Position numbers and translations under genes: made by a program. Below are positions 11,986 to 12,944 of a DNA stretch of 12,944 nucleotides, one piece after another. This stretch comes from Lachnoclostridium sp. UBA3320. Lineage in GTDB: Bacteria; Bacillota; Clostridia; Lachnospirales; Lachnospiraceae. The notes beneath the pieces are model-generated. The model was given only the letters and a program-made list of their open reading frames with translations, was not told where the DNA came from and ran no database searches. The stretch lies in NCBI GenBank assembly GCA_002361175.1, contig DESG01000138.1:35293-48236 (forward strand), read 5' to 3'. Positions within the stretch are counted from its first letter, which is position 1. Each line of letters begins with the position of its first letter.

Positions 11986-12944
11986 ATGTTTCAGACAGTC
12001 CAGAACGCATTTAAAATCAAAGAGCTGAGGAATAAAATTCTATATACTTTAGCAGCTTTGGTTATTGTACGTATAGGATGTCAGCTGCCAGTGCCAGGTG
12101 TTGATGCCTCATATATTTCAGAATGGTTTAACAGTCAAAATTCACTGGACTTTTTCAACCAGCTGACAGGTGGCTCTTTTTCATCAATGTCTATTTTTGC
12201 ATTGAATATTACTCCCTATATTACATCATCTATTATTATACAACTTCTTACTATTGCTATTCCAAGGCTTGAAGAACTTCATAAAGATGGTGAAGAGGGA
12301 AGGAAAAAGCTTGCAGAATACACAAGATATCTTACTATTGCGCTTTCAGTAATGGAAAGTGCTGCAATGGCAGTAGGATTTGGCAGAAGCGGCTACCTGA
12401 CAGAAGGAGTGTCATTTACATCTGTATCAGTTATAGTTGTTTCACTGACGGCTGGTTCAGCATATCTTATGTGGCTGGGCGAGCAAATTACAGAAAGAGG
12501 AGTGGGAAATGGAATCTCTATAATACTTCTCTATAATATTGTGTCAAGAATACCAGAAGACATGGCTAACCTCTATGAGAAATTTGTATCAGGTGCTAAC
12601 ACTGTGACAAATGGACTTTTAGGTGCAGTAGTTATAGTTGTTGTTTTAATAGGAATGGTTGTATTTATTGTAGTTCTTTCCGATGGTGAAAGAAGGATAA
12701 GTGTACAGTATTCTAAAAAGACACAAGGCAGAAAACTTGTAGGCGGACAGTCTTCACATATTCCGCTTAAAGTAAATACGGCAGGTGTTATTCCTGTAAT
12801 TTTTGCAGGTTCACTTTTTTCAATGCCAATCGTTATTGCAAATTTTGCAGGCGTGCAGCCAGCATCAGGTGATGGTGCTTCACTGGGACAGAAAATATTA
12901 AAAATTCTCAATCAAAATGCATGGTGCAACTTTGAGAGCTTTGG
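11986..12944 (+). CDS. secY: Protein translocase subunit SecY, 3' end outside the window
   Basis: The first 319 codons are present and open to the window end; the complete protein is normally about 420-440 residues. SecY is the pore subunit of the SecYEG channel in the cytoplasmic membrane. The N-terminus FKIKELRNKILYTLAALVIV leads into the first membrane segment with GCQLPVPGVD, the plug/lateral-gate region. SecY signature 1 is at about 69-88 (SIFALNITPYITSSIIIQLL) and signature 2 at about 163-181 (WLGEQITERGVGNGISIIL). The cytosolic loop with QYSKKTQGRK (241-250) and HIPLKVNTAGVIPVIFA (258-274) is typical. Start: ATG at 11986, 8 nt after GAGGTG (11972-11977), which lies inside rplO, so secY is coupled to rplO. 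Confidence 0.97.
   Translation, partial: MFQTVQNAFKIKELRNKILYTLAALVIVRIGCQLPVPGVDASYISEWFNSQNSLDFFNQLTGGSFSSMSIFALNITPYITSSIIIQLLTIAIPRLEELHKDGEEGRKKLAEYTRYLTIALSVMESAAMAVGFGRSGYLTEGVSFTSVSVIVVSLTAGSAYLMWLGEQITERGVGNGISIILLYNIVSRIPEDMANLYEKFVSGANTVTNGLLGAVVIVVVLIGMVVFIVVLSDGERRISVQYSKKTQGRKLVGGQSSHIPLKVNTAGVIPVIFAGSLFSMPIVIANFAGVQPASGDGASLGQKILKILNQNAWCNFESF

Noticed and set aside
1..12944. CRISPR arrays, tRNA or rRNA genes, insertion sequences, phage genes
   Set aside because: No regularly spaced direct repeats, cloverleaf patterns, transposase motifs or phage-like genes were seen on either strand.

Overview
The window looks like chromosomal DNA from a low-GC Gram-positive anaerobe of the class Clostridia, most likely family Lachnospiraceae. 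I base this on the AT-rich composition, strong AGGAGG-type ribosome binding sites before almost every gene, the zinc-binding short form of S14, an L22 with a basic N-terminal extension, and a small DUF3791-type gene pair that I associate with this group. I cannot name a genus from the sequence alone.

Layout. Positions 3-536 hold the 3' part of an unrecognised gene whose start lies before the window. Positions 610-1066 (minus strand) hold two small adjacent genes: a DUF3791-like protein and its usual small partner. The DUF3990 toxin-like gene I would expect beside them is missing. Positions 1280-2104 encode a membrane-anchored peptidase M15B D,D-carboxypeptidase for cell-wall trimming. From 2152 to the end of the window runs the S10-spc ribosomal protein cluster: a strong promoter, a leader of about 260 nt with extensive base pairing, then rpsJ-rplC-rplD-rplW-rplB-rpsS-rplV-rpsC-rplP-rpmC-rpsQ-rplN-rplX-rplE-rpsZ-rpsH-rplF-rplR-rpsE-rpmD-rplO-secY, with secY cut by the window end. 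Order and content are canonical and every gene looks intact.

How it works together. The cluster supplies 21 ribosomal proteins of both subunits plus the SecY channel that docks ribosomes for secretion. Many junctions are tight (TAATG overlaps, Shine-Dalgarno sequences overlapping the previous stop codon), which points to one co-transcribed, translationally coupled unit. The larger gaps (rplW-rplB, rplB-rpsS, rpsS-rplV, rpmD-rplO) each carry an inverted repeat able to fold as an mRNA hairpin. The segment before rpsS-rplV also has a possible internal promoter.

The most interesting part is the rpsJ leader (about 2186-2449). It holds three separable structured domains, including a 10-bp hairpin with a GAAA loop and a long two-part stem. 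At the tip of that stem sits a seven-codon open reading frame (MGVYVSL) with its own ribosome binding site and two in-frame stops. I read this as a candidate autoregulatory leader, but no control mechanism is proven by sequence alone. Second in interest is the antitoxin-like pair without its toxin.
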